Positions 5,168 through 7,073 of a stretch of DNA of 7,073 nt are shown piece by piece. Origin of the DNA: Ruminococcus sp. UBA946 (GTDB taxonomy: Bacteria; Bacillota; Clostridia; Oscillospirales; Ruminococcaceae); the NCBI GenBank assembly GCA_002293295.1, contig DBCY01000141.1, forward strand, positions 193-7,265. Reading direction: 5' to 3'. Positions within the stretch are counted from its first letter, which is position 1. Each line of letters opens with the position of its first letter. The notes under the pieces are model-generated. The model worked only from the letters and a program-made list of their open reading frames with translations, was not told the origin of the DNA and ran no database searches. Made by a program: the position numbers and the translations under genes.

Positions 5168-6930
5168 TGGCATTCAAATTCAATAAGCGGAAAGTAATAA
5201 AAACCCTGCCTTTTGTTTTCATAGGATATTTCGTGAATAAGATTGCAGAATCCTACCGTACTTCAATCGGCGCCAATGCCGGCGAAAAGCTGATGTATAC
5301 GGTAAACAGCTTCAATAAGGTGTTATCGGATAATCCCCTGCCGAGTTTTCATCCGAAAGACCTGTTAATCGGGGTTGCGGGCTCGTTGCTTGTAAAGGCA
5401 ATAATCTATTTCAAAGGCAAAAACGCCAAAAAATATAGGAAAGGAGTTGAATACGGTTCTGCAAGGTGGGGTAACGCCAATGACTGGAAGCCCTTCATGG
5501 ATGATGACTTTCAGAAAAACGTTATCCTCACCGATACCGAACATCTGATGATGGAGAGCAGACCGCCGGATATACGTAACGCGCGGAATAAAAATATCCT
5601 CGTTATCGGCGGGAGCGGATGCGGTAAAACCTATGGATTTGTTAAGCCGAATATTCTTCAAATGCACTCGTCATACGTCGTAACCGACCCTAAAGGAAGC
5701 GTGCTAATTGAGGTAGGAAACGCCCTTAAACAGGGCGGTTATGACATTAAGGTGCTGAATACCATTAACTTTGCAAAGTCTATGAAGTATAACCCGTTCG
5801 CATATATCAGGAGCGAAAAAGATATAATCAAACTTGTCAATACAATCATGGCGAACACCAAGGGGGACGGCGAGAAATCGTCCGAAGATTTCTGGTCGAA
5901 AGCCGAACGTTTGTACTACTCCGCCTTAATCGGGTATATATGGTATGAGGGCGGCGAAAAGGAAAAGAACATCATCACTCTTATTGATATGATTAACGCT
6001 TCCGAAGCAAGAGAAGATGACGAAAATTTCAAGAATACCGTTGACCTTATGTTTGAAGCATTGGAACAGGAAAACCCCGAACATTTCGCCGTCAGGCAGT
6101 ATAAAAAGTTTAAGTTAGCGGCGGGCAAAACAGCAAAAAGCATATTGATTTCCTGCGGTGCAAGACTTGCCCCGTTCGATATTAAAGAACTCCGCGACCT
6201 CATGGAATACGACGAACTTTCCCTTGATACCCTCGGTGATAAGAAGTCTGCATTGTTCGTAATCATAAGCGATACGGACGATACATTTAATTTTATCGTT
6301 GCCATCATGTATACCCAGTTATTCAACATTCTGTGCGATAAGGCTGATGATGAATACGGCGGTCGATTACCCTTTCACGTTCGCTGTATCCTTGACGAAT
6401 TCAGCAATATCGGGCAGATTCCCAAATTTGAAAAACTCATAGCAACCATAAGAAGCCGTGAAATATCGGCTTCTATTATTTTGCAGGCGCAGTCACAATT
6501 AAAGGCGATTTACAAGGACAACGCCGAAACAATAATCGGCAACTGCGACACCACTTTGTTTCTCGGAGGCAAAGAGAAAACAACACTCAAAGATTTATCT
6601 GAAATTTTGGGCAAGGAAACAATCGACCTCTATAATACCTCTGAAACAAGGGGAAAAGACACCTCCCACGGTCTAAACTATCAGAAGGTGGGGAAAGAAC
6701 TCATGTCACTGGACGAAATCAACGTCATGGACGGAGGGAAATGTATTTTACAGCTTCGCGGCGTCAGACCTTTTCTGAGTAATAAATACGATTTGAAGAA
6801 GCATCCGAAATATCATCTGACCTCCGATTGTGACAAGAAAAACACCTTTGACATTGAAGCATATATCAACAGAAAACTCAAAATCAAGCGGGATACGGTC
6901 GTTGAATTATACGACTGTTCCGAAAACTAA
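5167..6930 (+). CDS. virD4: VirD4/TraG-type conjugative coupling ATPase
   Basis: The protein has 587 residues. Two hydrophobic segments near the N-terminus (about 13-24 and 65-82) should anchor it in the membrane. The family marker YGSARWGN follows at 96-103. The Walker A loop is GGSGCGKT (148-155) and the Walker B is CILDE with D410 and E411. The conserved EFSNIGQIP, ATIRSREISASIILQAQSQL and IIGNCDTTLFLGG segments lie between 411 and 468. This is the ATPase that links the relaxase-DNA complex to the type IV secretion channel. Length is normal for Tn1549-like elements and all motifs are intact. It starts in the TAATG overlap with the pcfB-like stop, with GGGAGG at 5151-5156. A maff2-like gene follows after 24 bp, the gene order expected for Firmicute ICE transfer modules. 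Confidence 0.95.
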   Translation: MAFKFNKRKVIKTLPFVFIGYFVNKIAESYRTSIGANAGEKLMYTVNSFNKVLSDNPLPSFHPKDLLIGVAGSLLVKAIIYFKGKNAKKYRKGVEYGSARWGNANDWKPFMDDDFQKNVILTDTEHLMMESRPPDIRNARNKNILVIGGSGCGKTYGFVKPNILQMHSSYVVTDPKGSVLIEVGNALKQGGYDIKVLNTINFAKSMKYNPFAYIRSEKDIIKLVNTIMANTKGDGEKSSEDFWSKAERLYYSALIGYIWYEGGEKEKNIITLIDMINASEAREDDENFKNTVDLMFEALEQENPEHFAVRQYKKFKLAAGKTAKSILISCGARLAPFDIKELRDLMEYDELSLDTLGDKKSALFVIISDTDDTFNFIVAIMYTQLFNILCDKADDEYGGRLPFHVRCILDEFSNIGQIPKFEKLIATIRSREISASIILQAQSQLKAIYKDNAETIIGNCDTTLFLGGKEKTTLKDLSEILGKETIDLYNTSETRGKDTSHGLNYQKVGKELMSLDEINVMDGGKCILQLRGVRPFLSNKYDLKKHPKYHLTSDCDKKNTFDIEAYINRKLKIKRDTVVELYDCSEN

Positions 6931-6954
6931 AATTAATTTTAAGGAGATTTTATT

Positions 6955-7073
6955 ATGGACTTTTTTAATTCAGCGGTAGAAACCTTACAAACCCTCGTAG
7001 TCGCTCTCGGCGCGGGTCTCGGAGCATGGGGAGTTATCAATCTTCTCGAAGGCTACGGAAATGATAACGCCGG
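6955..7073 (+). CDS. Maff2-like small membrane protein (5' part, cut by window edge)
   Basis: Thirty-nine complete codons are visible, beginning MDFFNSAVETLQTLVVALG and continuing through GAWGVINLLEGYGNDN, which I recognise as the Maff2 family of small ICE membrane proteins. Residues 12-30 form a hydrophobic, glycine-rich segment, probably a membrane helix. AAGGAG at 6941-6946 lies 8 bases before the ATG. Maff2-like genes normally sit between the coupling protein and the VirB6/TrbL-like channel genes. Their molecular role is not well established, though a place in the channel is assumed. The 3' end lies outside the window. Confidence 0.85.
   Translation, partial: MDFFNSAVETLQTLVVALGAGLGAWGVINLLEGYGNDNA

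Noticed and set aside
5916..6329. Minus-strand 137-codon frame inside the coupling-protein gene
   Set aside because: It is antisense to well-conserved VirD4 sequence and rich in serine/leucine, as is usual for shadow frames. No family is recognisable.
6929..6940. 12-bp palindrome AAAATTAATTTT between the coupling-protein and maff2-like genes
   Set aside because: It is purely A/T with no loop or T tract of terminator type, within a short operon gap, and is easily explained by base composition.

Overview
The window looks like part of an integrative and conjugative element (ICE), or ICE-borne accessory DNA, from an obligately anaerobic Clostridia-type Firmicute. Three things point there: a transfer block typical of Tn1549-like elements (PcfB-like protein, VirD4-type coupling protein, Maff2-like protein), strong AGGAGG-type ribosome binding sites including a TTG start, and oxygen/NO defence proteins typical of strict anaerobes. 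No genus can be named from the sequence, and no integrase, relaxase, oriT or element end is visible.

Left part (1-1897, + strand): three genes. The first is a flavin reductase-rubredoxin fusion (high-molecular-weight rubredoxin type). The second is a desulfoferrodoxin/superoxide reductase with all its iron ligands. The third is a GNAT N-acetyltransferase. The first two form a plausible pair for reductive detoxification of superoxide, peroxide or NO. Whether they are element cargo or host chromosome cannot be decided here. Bases 1-78 hold only the ribosome binding site of the first gene.

Middle part (1898-2765): a VOC-family (glyoxalase/bleomycin-resistance fold) gene lies on the minus strand with a near-consensus promoter of its own. 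It sits between two direct copies of a roughly 90-bp intergenic unit (1947-2034 and 2643-2740). Each copy contains the same intrinsic terminator, and the first 45 bases are identical. The right copy carries a perfect 8-bp dyad just upstream of the next gene, and the left copy has lost one arm of it. This suggests that a small cargo gene was inserted into, or recombined at, a duplicated intergenic segment.

Right part (2766-7073, + strand): a Bro-N/KilA-C antirepressor-like gene ends inside its own terminator, which is related to the other two. It is followed by a C5-cytosine DNA methyltransferase, pcfB-like, virD4-like and the 5' end of a maff2-like gene. The last four are tightly spaced (21 bp, a 1-base TAATG overlap, 24 bp) and read like one operon. 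DNA modification is therefore probably expressed together with the coupling machinery, which would suit protection of transferred DNA from host restriction.

No RNA genes, CRISPR arrays, insertion sequences or riboswitches were recognised. I found no clearly new multi-gene system. The most unusual items are the repeat-flanked VOC cassette, the terminator/dyad leader in front of the Bro gene, and the odd start region of the superoxide reductase gene.
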